NCBI GenBank assembly: GCA_910577035.1
Contig: CAJTKW010000006.1
Coordinates: 46,384-74,019 of the forward strand
From: an uncultured Acetatifactor sp.
GTDB taxonomy: Bacteria; Bacillota; Clostridia; Lachnospirales; Lachnospiraceae
Reading direction: 5' to 3'
DNA length: 27,636 nucleotides
The position numbers and the translations under genes are program-made. Positions 14,663-22,715 of this stretch are shown piece after piece. Positions within the stretch are counted from its first letter, which is position 1; the number at the start of each line of letters is the position of its first letter. Below the pieces are notes generated by a model. That model saw nothing but the letters and a program-made list of their open reading frames with translations. It did no database searches and was not told where the DNA came from.

Positions 14663-17600
14663 TCAGGCGCGAGCCTTAACCTTTTCCTTCTTTTTTGTGT
14701 CCTTCTTCATGAACATCACGAAGGACAGGCATGCCAGGCCGATAGCCAGGAACCACTTGGGATGTATTCCGTCTCCCGTCTTCGGCGTATCGTCAGCCAC
14801 TGTTCCGTCCGACAGCCTGGAGGTATCCACATAGATCACATAAGGCGAGAAATGCTCCGCCGTAAAGGTCACACAGGACACACCGTCGATGGTGGTAAAC
14901 CTGGGTGTGAGCTTATCCAGCCTGCCGTTTACCACGCCCGCGACCTTGTTATTCCCCGCATAAGGAATCAGGGAATCCGGCAGCGGCAGGGTAATGCTGA
15001 TCCTGAGGCCCGTGGTATCCGTGATCTTCGTATTTCCCGTGGAATCATAAAGGGATATATCCATGGGGAAATACTTAATATTGCTCAGATCATTTCCGTA
15101 TTCCTCAACCAGCGCCCTCAGCACGGCCTCCGTGGCCTCTGCGCTCTCGGTAATCTTAATCGTAAAGTTATCGGAGGAACCGTTCACCACCGCCGATACT
15201 ACTCCCGTATTGGACAGGCCGTTTTTATCAATTACCACCGTAGTCCCGCCGTTGGTCACCGACCCCGTATTGTTGGGCCGCTTGTTGCCGTTGGCAGACG
15301 AACTGCCGCCCGTACCCGAGCTGCCGCCGCTCTTTACCTTATAATTTGCCGTTACCGTCACGTTGGATGCCGGCATGGTAATGATCGATGCAGACAGAAC
15401 CGTGCTGGCAATCTTGGTGGTAGTGGGTGCAATCGTCCAATGGCTGAACTCATACCCCGCCGCCGGGTCATTGGCAATAATCACCGGCTGGGATCCTGCC
15501 GGATAACTTCCGGAACCGGAACCGTTCTGCACGGTCAGGATATACATGGCGCCGTTGCCGCTGGTAGTACCGTTGCCGCTGGTGGTCCCGTTACCGCTGG
15601 TGGTTCCGTTGCCGCTGGTAGTACCGTTATTGCCGTTATTGCCATTATTACCGTTATTATTATTGTTATTGTTGTTATTCGAACCGTTGCCGCTGGTGGT
15701 TCCGTTGCCGCCGTTGTTGGATGCCTTTTCGTAGGTAGCCGTTACATCCACATCCGCGGTAACCTTAAGCAGCTTTTCCGCCGGCACCCAGCCTGTGAAG
15801 GTGTAGCCCTCCCTTGTGGGAGGGGCAGGTTCCACGGCATCCTCCCCGTCAGGCACCTGCTGTTCCTTATACTTCTTACCGTCATAGTCATAGAAGGTTA
15901 CCTTATGCCTTACCGTCAGGGAGCTCTTCAAAAACAGGCCCCGGATCGTCGTGTCCTTGGTGATATTCGTCAGGGGGTCCAGCCAGCCGTTAAAATCACA
16001 CCCTTCCTTTACCGCCGGCAGGTCAGGGGCGTCCCCTCCGTCAGGCACCTGCTGGGTGTAAAGTATCTTCTCCGGTTCGTCCTTATCCACATAATTCACC
16101 GTCCACATAAGGGTATCATACTGCCCGTAGGGATTGGCATCCTCGTTGATCACATCGGGCATGCCTACCCACCCCACAAACTTCCTGTGGATAGAGGCAG
16201 CATACGCTTCCGCCTTTTCCTTGGGAATCTGCCCCGATGCCTCCAGCTCCTCCTTTGTAGTACCCTTTTTCACCTGCGCGGTGCCGAAGGCCTCCCCGCG
16301 CATAAAATCCTGCCAGAAGGTAATGGTACAATACTCTACCGTGGGATCCCCGTAATTAGCGCTGAAATTCGTATCCGCCACAATGCAGTCCGGATCGGCT
16401 GCAGGCACGGAAACCCACTTGACAAACACCTGCCCGCTGGCGTTGGTCTTCCCCGTCATATCCGGAGCCGCCGCCGCTTCGTTCCTGCGCACGGTCTGTG
16501 TCTCGGTCAGCTTTGTCACGCCGTCCTCATCAAAGAAATTAACCACATAGGTCTTATCGTAATCATTCGAGGTCTCGATACCTTTTCTGTCCGCAAATTT
16601 GTCTGCCCAGCTGTCCTTCTCGCAGTATATTACCAGCGAGTCCGTATTCACGGCATCGGATTTGCTGCCCTGTATATGAGGCTTTCCGTAAGTATCCTCC
16701 TGGGTCCAGACTCCCACGCCGGCAGCAACAGCCTCCTGCTCCGATTTATACGCATGGGTTGTCTGCCAGAACTTATCCGCATCCGGCGAAACGCCGTCAT
16801 ATATATCGTCGCCCAAAGCCAGATCGTCAAACTGAGTATTTGCCCCCGGAACCGTCAATTCCGCCAGGCCGCTGTTCTTAAAAGCATTTGCCCTTACATC
16901 ATCCACCGTGCTTGGCAGGGTCACAGAGGACAGTTCGGGAGTGTAGGCAAAGGCAAATTCCGGTACACTGGTAATATATGAGGAACTCAAATCCACATTC
17001 AGGATCTTGGAACCCATGAATGCCTCCCGGTATAAGCTCTGAATTCCCGCAAGCTCCGTCTTGGTCACGGACCTCGTCCTCTTTTCCAGGCACTCCACTA
17101 CCGCGATTCTCTTACTGTTGTCCCCTTCTACCGTCTCATAGATAATATCGTCGGAGATGACAAATCTGGGATTGCCGGAAAAGCTGACGTTTGTCAGGCT
17201 CTCACATCCCTTGAAAGGACGCATTCCGATATTTCTCAGGGTCATGGGCAGGGTAGCCGATGTCAGCTTTTTACAATCGTCAAACGCATAAGAGCCTACC
17301 TGAGTGGTGCTGTCTGCCAGGTTTACGCTGCTCAGAGTCTGGAAACCCTTAAAGGCCCCGTCCCCTACTTCCGTCAATCCAAATGCCGTAATAGTCTTCA
17401 GCTTATCGGGATGTGCGGCGGAATCCGCCTTCTCCTTATTTACAAACAGCTCCGGCTTGATACTTTCCACTCCCCGGGGCAGGACAATATTCTGCACTGC
17501 GTTATAAAGAGCCTCCGCATAACCGGTTACCTCTTCCGAAGGATCCCCGCCGCTGCCGCCATAATAAACCTTCAGCGCCGTAGTAACGGCTTCCACATAA

Positions 17601-19975
17601 TCATTGTTCATGAAAGGATAGGAAGACACGGTATACTTGTTCTGCAGATCCGCTATGCTGGGATAGTCTTCCAGCTGGCTCTTGCCTGTCTCCCTGTTAT
17701 AGGTCACCTCCAGCAGGGAAGGCCAGCCGCTGTAATAAGTAATATAGGTAGGCGACTGGCTGTCGTTGCTGATTTTGTTGTCAGCGCCTTCTCCGTTCAT
17801 ATTCATTGCATAGGCAAAGGGCGCGGTAATATTTCCGGCCCCGCCGTCCGTGGCAATGGTACCCGTGAACGTCAGGGAAGGGGCAGGCTTATTCGAAATA
17901 CCCCCATCGCCATGATGCTCCACGCACATCACCTGGGTACGGAAAGCCTCCGTACCAATAGACGTTATCGCGCTGGCATCGTTAAAAATCACATGCCTTA
18001 AATTATGGCAGCCCTTAAAGGCCTCCGCCCCTATACTGCTTACCGTGGCGGGAATGATAATCTTATTCAGATAACAGGTATCCGCAAAGCTTCTCTCCCC
18101 CAGTGCAGCGATACTCTTCGGTCCGATCTGGGCAGGGATCTCCACCTCGTCCACCGGTCCGGTCATACCGAAATAAATCAGATTATTTGCATTATCCACC
18201 TGGTAAGTAAGCTTCTGCCCGTTTTTGATAATAATCTTCTCATACTGCTGCTTATCGTCCAGATACTTAAAGGCAAGCGCATTTTCCTGCGTAAAGGTAT
18301 GGGTCTGGGAGGATCCATACGACTCAAAATATATATCCGGCGATACATTTCCCTCCGCATTAAAGTCATCTACGGAATAACTGGGGTCTGTACCCGGGGT
18401 TCCATGCCCCGAAAACCCTGCTCCGGTACCCAGCATCGTAATGCGGGCCAGCTGGCTGCACCCCTGGAAATTGTCCAGATGGACGGGCTTAGACATCTTT
18501 GTGGGGAACGTCACTTCCTTCAGGGAACTGCAGCCCTTGAATACGGAACATCCCATCTGGGCCAGGCGGGGCTCGGACGCATCCTCCAGCCCTGTGGTCT
18601 CATTTTTGAATGTCTGCTGCTTGGTATACTCCAGGTCTATATTAGCCAGATTGATTTCCACCAGCTTTGTACAGCCCTCGAAAGCGGAATCACAGATATA
18701 CTGCACAGGCTGGGGCAGGGCAAAGGTATTCAGTCCCGAATAGGCAAAGGCGCAATCATAAATATGGGTCAGATTACAGTTATAAGGAATATCTACCAGG
18801 TACAGCGTATCACAGTAAGCAAAAGCGTCATGCCCGATTTCCTCCAGACCGTTCCCCAGCTTAATAGACGTCAGGCCTCCACAGTTGTTGAAAGCATAAT
18901 TTCCTATCCCTACCAGCCTGTTTCCCACCGTCAGGGTAGTAATATTGCCCTTATTATTGAATACACCCTGCAGGGGATCCTCATTTACAAACGCATTGCC
19001 GCTGCCGTCGGTTGCCACCTCTTTGGTCTGTACTACCTGCACGTCAGCGGAAGGCGTTGAAGTATTCACCTTATCCACCAGATACTGATTTCCTATGTAT
19101 CTTACCGGCTGGTTGCAGATCCACTGGTGACTTGTCTCCGAGCCGCTCTTCTTATAAAAATTGCCGTCATTCCCCTGGAAAATGCCGATGCTGGAAATGA
19201 TCGCCTCATAATTGGCCCGCAGAATCTTATCGCCGTCATTATCGACGGTATACAGCATATCCTCCGTAACATAGTTTCCGGCTCCGGGATCCGGCACCCT
19301 GTAAAAAAACTTTTCTGCCAGATATGCCGCAGTCACCTCTTCCGCTTTCCAGGCCTCATTCTCTCTGGAGCAAAAGTCAAAGGCGGGAAGCCGGAACTCC
19401 TTAAACACTTCCTTATCGACCATGACCGGTTTCCCGTCTACCATGACCGGTTTCCCGTCAGGGCCTTTTTCCTGCACCGTTATGACTTCCTTCCTGATGT
19501 CGTACGGTGAAGACATGTAGTACAGTACCTCACGGTTTCTGCTGATCGCCACATATCCGGTAGTCTGCCCCGCGTTTGCGGACATCTGCGCAAACGCGTT
19601 CACCGTATCCGGAATCGTCAGGGCCCCCCCTGCCAGTTCCTTCCCCGTATAGCCTAAAATAATTGCCTCGTTATTGTACCACGCAAAATAGAAAACGCCG
19701 TTCTCGTCACTGTAGATGTCTTCGTAGCCCGCCGGCACAAGGGGAATCTTGGACGTTGCGCCTTTACTTGTCAAATCATCCCAGGTCAGATTGGACTGAT
19801 AGGATGTATCCTGGGCCGAAGAGGTATACGCCTGTACTTCCCTTCCCAGTCCTTCTGTAGGAATCGCCGCCACCACCAGTGCCGAAACTAAAAACAAAGA
19901 CCCCAGCGTCTTGCGGACCGATCTTTTCAATCTCCTTCTGGACTTCTTCTTTGCATTCTTTACTACGTCAGCCAT
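14663..19975 (-). CDS. Giant sortase-anchored LRR / InlB-repeat surface protein
   Basis: The 1770 residues start with a long basic n-region and a secretion helix (TLGSLFLVSALVVAAIPTEG). LRR_5 repeats of BspA type fill about 330-1110 (VGIGNYAFNNCGGLTSIKLG, VSSIGAEAFKGCHNLRHVIF, VGSYAFDDCKKLTSATLP). InlB B-type (Listeria-Bacteroides) repeats follow at about 1140-1418 (VTFYDYDGKKYKEQQVPDGE, REGYTFTGW). Next is an Asn/Gly/Thr-Ser linker at 1424-1474 with NGTTSG repeats, then another B-like repeat, then a domain at about 1600-1715 shared with the downstream LRR protein. The C-terminus is a sorting signal: TPKTGD at 1730-1735, a hydrophobic stretch (WFLAIGLACLSFVMF) and a Lys-rich tail. AAAGGAG inside the end of the sortase gene serves the ATG, with only 5 nt between genes. 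It is very probably the substrate of that sortase and acts outside the cell wall, perhaps in adhesion. Confidence 0.9.
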   Translation of the reverse strand: MADVVKNAKKKSRRRLKRSVRKTLGSLFLVSALVVAAIPTEGLGREVQAYTSSAQDTSYQSNLTWDDLTSKGATSKIPLVPAGYEDIYSDENGVFYFAWYNNEAIILGYTGKELAGGALTIPDTVNAFAQMSANAGQTTGYVAISRNREVLYYMSSPYDIRKEVITVQEKGPDGKPVMVDGKPVMVDKEVFKEFRLPAFDFCSRENEAWKAEEVTAAYLAEKFFYRVPDPGAGNYVTEDMLYTVDNDGDKILRANYEAIISSIGIFQGNDGNFYKKSGSETSHQWICNQPVRYIGNQYLVDKVNTSTPSADVQVVQTKEVATDGSGNAFVNEDPLQGVFNNKGNITTLTVGNRLVGIGNYAFNNCGGLTSIKLGNGLEEIGHDAFAYCDTLYLVDIPYNCNLTHIYDCAFAYSGLNTFALPQPVQYICDSAFEGCTKLVEINLANIDLEYTKQQTFKNETTGLEDASEPRLAQMGCSVFKGCSSLKEVTFPTKMSKPVHLDNFQGCSQLARITMLGTGAGFSGHGTPGTDPSYSVDDFNAEGNVSPDIYFESYGSSQTHTFTQENALAFKYLDDKQQYEKIIIKNGQKLTYQVDNANNLIYFGMTGPVDEVEIPAQIGPKSIAALGERSFADTCYLNKIIIPATVSSIGAEAFKGCHNLRHVIFNDASAITSIGTEAFRTQVMCVEHHGDGGISNKPAPSLTFTGTIATDGGAGNITAPFAYAMNMNGEGADNKISNDSQSPTYITYYSGWPSLLEVTYNRETGKSQLEDYPSIADLQNKYTVSSYPFMNNDYVEAVTTALKVYYGGSGGDPSEEVTGYAEALYNAVQNIVLPRGVESIKPELFVNKEKADSAAHPDKLKTITAFGLTEVGDGAFKGFQTLSSVNLADSTTQVGSYAFDDCKKLTSATLPMTLRNIGMRPFKGCESLTNVSFSGNPRFVISDDIIYETVEGDNSKRIAVVECLEKRTRSVTKTELAGIQSLYREAFMGSKILNVDLSSSYITSVPEFAFAYTPELSSVTLPSTVDDVRANAFKNSGLAELTVPGANTQFDDLALGDDIYDGVSPDADKFWQTTHAYKSEQEAVAAGVGVWTQEDTYGKPHIQGSKSDAVNTDSLVIYCEKDSWADKFADRKGIETSNDYDKTYVVNFFDEDGVTKLTETQTVRRNEAAAAPDMTGKTNASGQVFVKWVSVPAADPDCIVADTNFSANYGDPTVEYCTITFWQDFMRGEAFGTAQVKKGTTKEELEASGQIPKEKAEAYAASIHRKFVGWVGMPDVINEDANPYGQYDTLMWTVNYVDKDEPEKILYTQQVPDGGDAPDLPAVKEGCDFNGWLDPLTNITKDTTIRGLFLKSSLTVRHKVTFYDYDGKKYKEQQVPDGEDAVEPAPPTREGYTFTGWVPAEKLLKVTADVDVTATYEKASNNGGNGTTSGNGSNNNNNNNNNGNNGNNGNNGTTSGNGTTSGNGTTSGNGTTSGNGAMYILTVQNGSGSGSYPAGSQPVIIANDPAAGYEFSHWTIAPTTTKIASTVLSASIITMPASNVTVTANYKVKSGGSSGTGGSSSANGNKRPNNTGSVTNGGTTVVIDKNGLSNTGVVSAVVNGSSDNFTIKITESAEATEAVLRALVEEYGNDLSNIKYFPMDISLYDSTGNTKITDTTGLRISITLPLPDSLIPYAGNNKVAGVVNGRLDKLTPRFTTIDGVSCVTFTAEHFSPYVIYVDTSRLSDGTVADDTPKTGDGIHPKWFLAIGLACLSFVMFMKKDTKKKEKVKARA
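15554..15702. repeat. 18-bp tandem repeats and NNN tract encoding the NGTTSG / poly-Asn linker
   Basis: Four adjacent 18-bp units (15554-15571, 15572-15589, 15590-15607, 15608-15625; plus-strand consensus GTTGCCGCTGGTRGTNCC) and a fifth at 15685-15702 flank a GTTATT/ATT-rich tract. They encode NGTTSG repeats and a run of nine Asn in the giant LRR protein. Slippage could change the linker length. Confidence 0.85.
19419..19460. repeat. 21-bp tandem duplication in the giant LRR gene
   Basis: Two adjacent 21-bp copies (19419-19439 and 19440-19460) differ only at the last base and encode a duplicated DGKPVMV. The frame is kept. Confidence 0.85.
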
Positions 19976-19980
19976 TGCCC

Positions 19981-21204
19981 TTACTCCTTTATCTTCTTTG
20001 CCACAACTACGAACCGTCCGTTCTTCTCCTGATAGTCACAGGTGGAAAGCGTCAGCAGCTGGTCACCGTACTGTGCCGTCACCCCCGTGTCATACAGGGA
20101 CATGGAAGCCATTTCTTCCATATAAGAATTAAACTCCTGTTCCGTGTTCGCGTCAATAAACTGATAGTACTTAAAAACAATCTCCTCTTCATTATACACC
20201 CTGGAACGGAAAACGTACATTACTTCAAAAGTACCTTTTTCATAAATCGTATCGAATTTGATATACGGATGCTTCTCACAATACTCCTGATCCTCATACA
20301 GATCCAGCTTTCCGAACATTTTACCGCTCTTCATATGGTGCCCGTAAACAATAAAATTTGTGCTGGGCTTTAAGACATCACAGTCCTTATCCATAAAGAT
20401 CGTGCCGTTTTTGTCACTCTCCTGGTCCATATTATGCCTGAGGTAGTATTCGTTGTCAACCGTCTGCATCACGGGAAAACCCGATTCTCCGCCTATAGTT
20501 TTATCGTCAAAAGTCAGCCATCCGATTAGCTTTTTATACTTAATTAATAAATTCTTATATTCATCCAATACTTCCTTTTCTTCCTGCTCTTTGTCCAACG
20601 TATACAAAGGCTTTGCCGGTGCCACATTCTCTACCACAGGCTTGCTGCCCTTCATGTCACTGAGCTTTTCATAATTACTGCCCGTCCTGTAATTCTGCCA
20701 GGAATACACACCGAAATAGCCCAGACACCCTGCTGCCACGATGCTGCAGGCCAGGATGGTAAGCTTCCTGCGCTTTTCCTGCCGCTTCAGCTCCTCCTGC
20801 ACGATGGCGTCCAGTTTGGCCGAACCGGGCGTCCTCCCGGATGCTCCCCGGCCCGGCCTGCTGTCCTCCTTTCGGCGGGCAGCCGCTTTCCCGCTGTTCC
20901 GGGAGCCTTCCGGTTTCACCGGCCCGGCCTTCCCGCCTTTTTTACCATGTTTTCCCTTTTTGGACGGGCGCTCCAGGCGCCGCAGGGCTTCTTCCACTTC
21001 CTCCTTAAAATCCTCCCCCAGCAGGGTGTAAAACGGATACCGGCCTTCTTCCAGCTCGCTTTTCAGTTTTTCCAGGGCCGCGGGATTTCCCATATTGGTC
21101 TTGCTCCGCAGCTCGTCTATCGTCCTTTTATCACGCAGTGCCCGGGCATAATCGGTTCCGGTCCGAAACTGCCTGCCCTCCACCGTATAATCTTTCTGTG
21201 TCAT
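19981..21204 (-). CDS. Class B sortase with extended cytoplasmic N-terminus
   Basis: The 407-residue membrane transpeptidase links surface proteins to peptidoglycan. The C-terminal catalytic domain has H289 in NFIVYGHHMKSGKMF, C389 in LLTLSTCDYQ and R397 in NGRFVVVAKK, the sortase triad. The spacing and the insert before the TLSTC strand fit class B. One membrane helix lies at about 148-168 (LTILACSIVAAGCLGYFGVYSW). The N-terminal 145 residues are cytoplasmic and unusually long: a helical part (1-80), then a very basic Lys/Arg/Gly-rich stretch (80-130), and another helix. Known class B enzymes of clostridia such as C. difficile SrtB use PXTG motifs, matching TPKTGD in the next gene 5 nt downstream. 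It leads the operon; its ATG is preceded by AAAGGG and the promoter at 21239-21266. Confidence 0.93.
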   Translation of the reverse strand: MTQKDYTVEGRQFRTGTDYARALRDKRTIDELRSKTNMGNPAALEKLKSELEEGRYPFYTLLGEDFKEEVEEALRRLERPSKKGKHGKKGGKAGPVKPEGSRNSGKAAARRKEDSRPGRGASGRTPGSAKLDAIVQEELKRQEKRRKLTILACSIVAAGCLGYFGVYSWQNYRTGSNYEKLSDMKGSKPVVENVAPAKPLYTLDKEQEEKEVLDEYKNLLIKYKKLIGWLTFDDKTIGGESGFPVMQTVDNEYYLRHNMDQESDKNGTIFMDKDCDVLKPSTNFIVYGHHMKSGKMFGKLDLYEDQEYCEKHPYIKFDTIYEKGTFEVMYVFRSRVYNEEEIVFKYYQFIDANTEQEFNSYMEEMASMSLYDTGVTAQYGDQLLTLSTCDYQEKNGRFVVVAKKIKE

Positions 21205-21238
21205 AGCAATCCCTTTATGTATGATTTCTCTGCCTCCT

Positions 21239-21266
21239 ATTGTACTACATATAGAAATTAATGCAA
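21239..21266 (-). promoter_or_regulatory. Probable promoter of the sortase-LRR operon
   Basis: On the minus strand -10 TACAAT (plus 21239-21244) and a weak -35 TTGCAT (plus 21261-21266) are 16 nt apart, about 35 nt upstream of the sortase ATG. The region is shared with the divergent Cys-rich gene on the plus strand, so the two could be co-regulated. Confidence 0.55.
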
Positions 21267-21340
21267 GTCAGTTTTTCTGGAAACATTGACAGGCCGGGGC
21301 GCATACAATAAAGCATAAAAAAACTTTGGAGGCAATAGCA

Positions 21341-21637
21341 ATGAGCGATTTGACTGCTACCAACTGCGGATGCAACGATTCCTGCGGGTGCGCACAGAAT
21401 AACAACGGGTTTGGAGGCAACAGCTGTATCTGGATCATCCTGCTCCTGCTCTTCTGCGGCAACGGCGGCGGACTGTTCGGCAACAACGGCTGCGGATGCA
21501 ACAATGGCTGCGGCGGCAGCCTGTTTGGCGGCAACGGCGGATGCTGTGAGTGGATCATCTGGATCCTGCTGCTCTCCTGCTTCTGCGGCAACGGCAACGG
21601 CTGCGGATGCAACAATGGCTGCGGATGCGGCTGCTAG
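21341..21637 (+). CDS. Small Cys/Gly/Asn-rich protein with two hydrophobic segments (chorion-class-like high-cysteine protein)
   Basis: The 98-residue product (MSDLTATNCGCNDSCGC...) has 18 cysteines and very high Gly and Asn content. I use the ATG at 21341 because GGAGG lies 8 nt upstream; an earlier ATG at 21326 has no such site. It is modular. Three copies of an N/G-C-G-C-N-x-x-C-G block occur at the start, middle and end. Two hydrophobic segments, CIWIILLLLFCGNGGG and CEWIIWILLLSCFCGNG, alternate with them. A 29-bp direct repeat (21485-21513 and 21596-21624) underlies the last two blocks. Similar proteins in clostridial genomes carry names such as 'chorion class high-cysteine protein'; I know of no established function. 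Possibilities are an envelope or spore-surface structural protein, a metal-binding peptide or a membrane-active peptide. No maturation enzyme is nearby. It diverges from the sortase operon. Confidence 0.8.
   Translation: MSDLTATNCGCNDSCGCAQNNNGFGGNSCIWIILLLLFCGNGGGLFGNNGCGCNNGCGGSLFGGNGGCCEWIIWILLLSCFCGNGNGCGCNNGCGCGC
21485..21624. repeat. 29-bp perfect direct repeat inside the Cys-rich gene
   Basis: The same 29 bases occur at 21485-21513 and 21596-21624 (core GGCTGCGGATGCAACAATGG), encoding the NGCGCNNGCG blocks. A diverged third copy lies near the gene start (about 21362-21390). Confidence 0.9.
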
Positions 21638-21643
21638 TCTGCC

Positions 21644-21690
21644 GGCGGCCACAGGCCGCCTGATGCTATGACGGCTGCTTTCGGCCGTCA
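21644..21690 (+). other. Hairpins in the 3' region of the Cys-rich gene
   Basis: Two GC-rich hairpins follow the stop codon. The first has a 7-bp stem, GGCGGCC (21644-21650) with GGCCGCC (21654-21660), and a 3-nt loop. The second has a 7-bp stem, TGACGGC (21669-21675) with GCCGTCA (21684-21690), and an 8-nt loop. Neither has a T run. They may protect the mRNA 3' end. CAGGCCGCCTGA-like sequence is repeated at about 21708-21718. Confidence 0.5.
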
Positions 21691-21723
21691 GGCCCACTTC
21701 GGTTGTCAGGCCGCCTGAGTCCC

Positions 21724-21755
21724 GAAAAGCAGGCTCCTTCGGGAGCCTGCTTTTC
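21724..21755 (+). terminator. Rho-independent terminator after the Cys-rich gene
   Basis: A perfect 14-bp stem, GAAAAGCAGGCTCC (21724-21737) with GGAGCCTGCTTTTC (21742-21755), is closed by a stable TTCG tetraloop. The right arm provides the TTTT. It lies about 90 nt after the Cys-rich stop. It should separate that gene from the next plus-strand gene, for which I see no clear promoter in 21756-21824. Confidence 0.85.
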
Positions 21756-21824
21756 ATGTACTAAGCACACTTAAGATTACATAGGATAGAAGTAAAGCAG
21801 ACTTCCGGAAAGGCGGTAGGAACA

Positions 21825-22301
21825 ATGGAGGAAAAGGGAACAAGCCCGGTCACGGCATTTGATTCACGCTTTACCACCAACAAAATTCAAATGCTGAAAG
21901 TACTGATGGCCTGGATTCCTCCTTCACAGCAGGGTATGTTTGCGGTCTATATCAAGTTTCTCGAGCTTCAGTACACTGCATCCCTCCTCGGCAGCCCCCG
22001 GGCACGTCTCGGGGACGGCAGGCACCTTTCCGCAGACTTCTTCTCCGGCGACAATTCCGATACCATCGAGCTGCTGGACGAATTGCTCCCTTACAGCAGT
22101 CCCGCCGAACACTCCCGCATCGAGGGCATGAAAAACATGCTGCAAAGCATGGGAAAAATGAAAGAAATCATGGAAATGGCGGAAATGATGAAGGATATGT
22201 TCCCCGAAGGATTCGGAGACGGCACGGATAATCCTATGGATATTTTATCCGGTATGGCAGGAATGTCCGGCATGGACCTCTCCTCCATACTCCAGACATA
22301 A
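21825..22301 (+). CDS. Hypothetical protein (158 aa), Met-rich C-terminus
   Basis: I do not recognise a characterised family. The ATG at 21825 follows a GGTAGGAA site. The 158-residue product has no signal peptide. Residues about 10-60 (TNKIQMLKVLMAWIPPSQQG, MFAVYIKFLELQYTASLL) look like packed amphipathic helices. The middle is acidic (DNSDTIELLDELLPYSSPAE), followed by a helix very rich in Met and Lys (MKNMLQSMGKMKEIMEMAEM) and a Gly/Met/Asp tail (DILSGMAGMSGMDLSSIL). It lies 44 nt upstream of another small Met-rich helical protein in the same direction. The two look like partners, both probably cytoplasmic. The type of tail hints at protein interaction but gives no function. Confidence 0.75.
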   Translation: MEEKGTSPVTAFDSRFTTNKIQMLKVLMAWIPPSQQGMFAVYIKFLELQYTASLLGSPRARLGDGRHLSADFFSGDNSDTIELLDELLPYSSPAEHSRIEGMKNMLQSMGKMKEIMEMAEMMKDMFPEGFGDGTDNPMDILSGMAGMSGMDLSSILQT

Positions 22302-22345
22302 GATTCTTTTAAGTCAACAGCTAGCGGAAAGGAGGAATCGCGTAT

Positions 22346-22618
22346 ATGGATGCAAAACCCGCCTGGATGTCGGATCCCCTGGTAAAGGATATTCCTGCAA
22401 GGAAGCTGGAATTTCTGGGGCAGATGTTCCAGGAAGGGCACGGGAAAAGCCAGAAAGAAATGATGGCTTTCATGATGCCCATGATGAAAAAGGCAAAGCA
22501 GGAAAACCTGACCTTTACCCCACAGGAAATGAGCGCCGCCATCGCGGCCATCAGAAAACACAGCTCCGCGGATGAGCTGAAGCAGATCGATAAGATACTG
22601 GAGAAAGCAAAGCAATAA
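22346..22618 (+). CDS. Hypothetical small helical protein (90 aa)
   Basis: This 90-residue protein is preceded by GGAAAGGAGG with a slightly long spacing to the ATG at 22346. It is all-helical and soluble, with an N-terminal motif PAWMSDPLVKDIPARKLEFL, a Met-rich centre (KEMMAFMMPMMKKAKQ) and a C-terminal part (LTFTPQEMSAAIAAIRKHSS) reading like a small helical bundle. I believe similar proteins exist in other clostridia, but none has a role I can name. Tandem placement with the 158-residue gene, shared Met-richness and a common terminator suggest they form one unit and perhaps interact. Confidence 0.75.
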   Translation: MDAKPAWMSDPLVKDIPARKLEFLGQMFQEGHGKSQKEMMAFMMPMMKKAKQENLTFTPQEMSAAIAAIRKHSSADELKQIDKILEKAKQ

Positions 22619-22665
22619 CCGCAATACACACGCCTGCAGGCACGGTTTCCTGCAGGGCCTGCAGG

Positions 22666-22702
22666 CGGTTCGGGAGCCGGAACACCTCTGACTCCCGAAC
22701 CG
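22666..22702 (+). terminator. Terminator at the end of the plus-strand island
   Basis: An 11-bp perfect stem, CGGTTCGGGAG (22666-22676) with CTCCCGAACCG (22692-22702), has a 15-nt loop. It is followed by TTCTTCCTTCTTTT. Just before it, three copies of CCTGCAGG (within 22632-22665) can form a second hairpin. It separates the island from the convergent leuS end at 22716 and may serve both strands. Confidence 0.75.
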
Positions 22703-22715
22703 TTCTTCCTTCTTT

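Noticed and set aside
14432..16981. 849-codon open frame on the plus strand opposite the two LRR genes
   Set aside because: It is antisense to repeat-rich, strongly biased coding sequence, has no ribosome site, and its product is low-complexity with no recognisable domain. The minus-strand genes have signal peptides, repeats and anchors.
21286..21314. TTGACA as -35 of a promoter for the Cys-rich gene
   Set aside because: The -35 hexamer is perfect, but no acceptable -10 lies 16-18 nt downstream (TAAAGC at best), so I could not support a promoter call.
22666..22702. Similarity of the terminator stem (GGTTCGGGAG) to the 18-bp repeats in nnr
   Set aside because: Only about ten bases match, and they form a simple inverted repeat with a T-rich tail. 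A terminator explains them without a link to the repeats.
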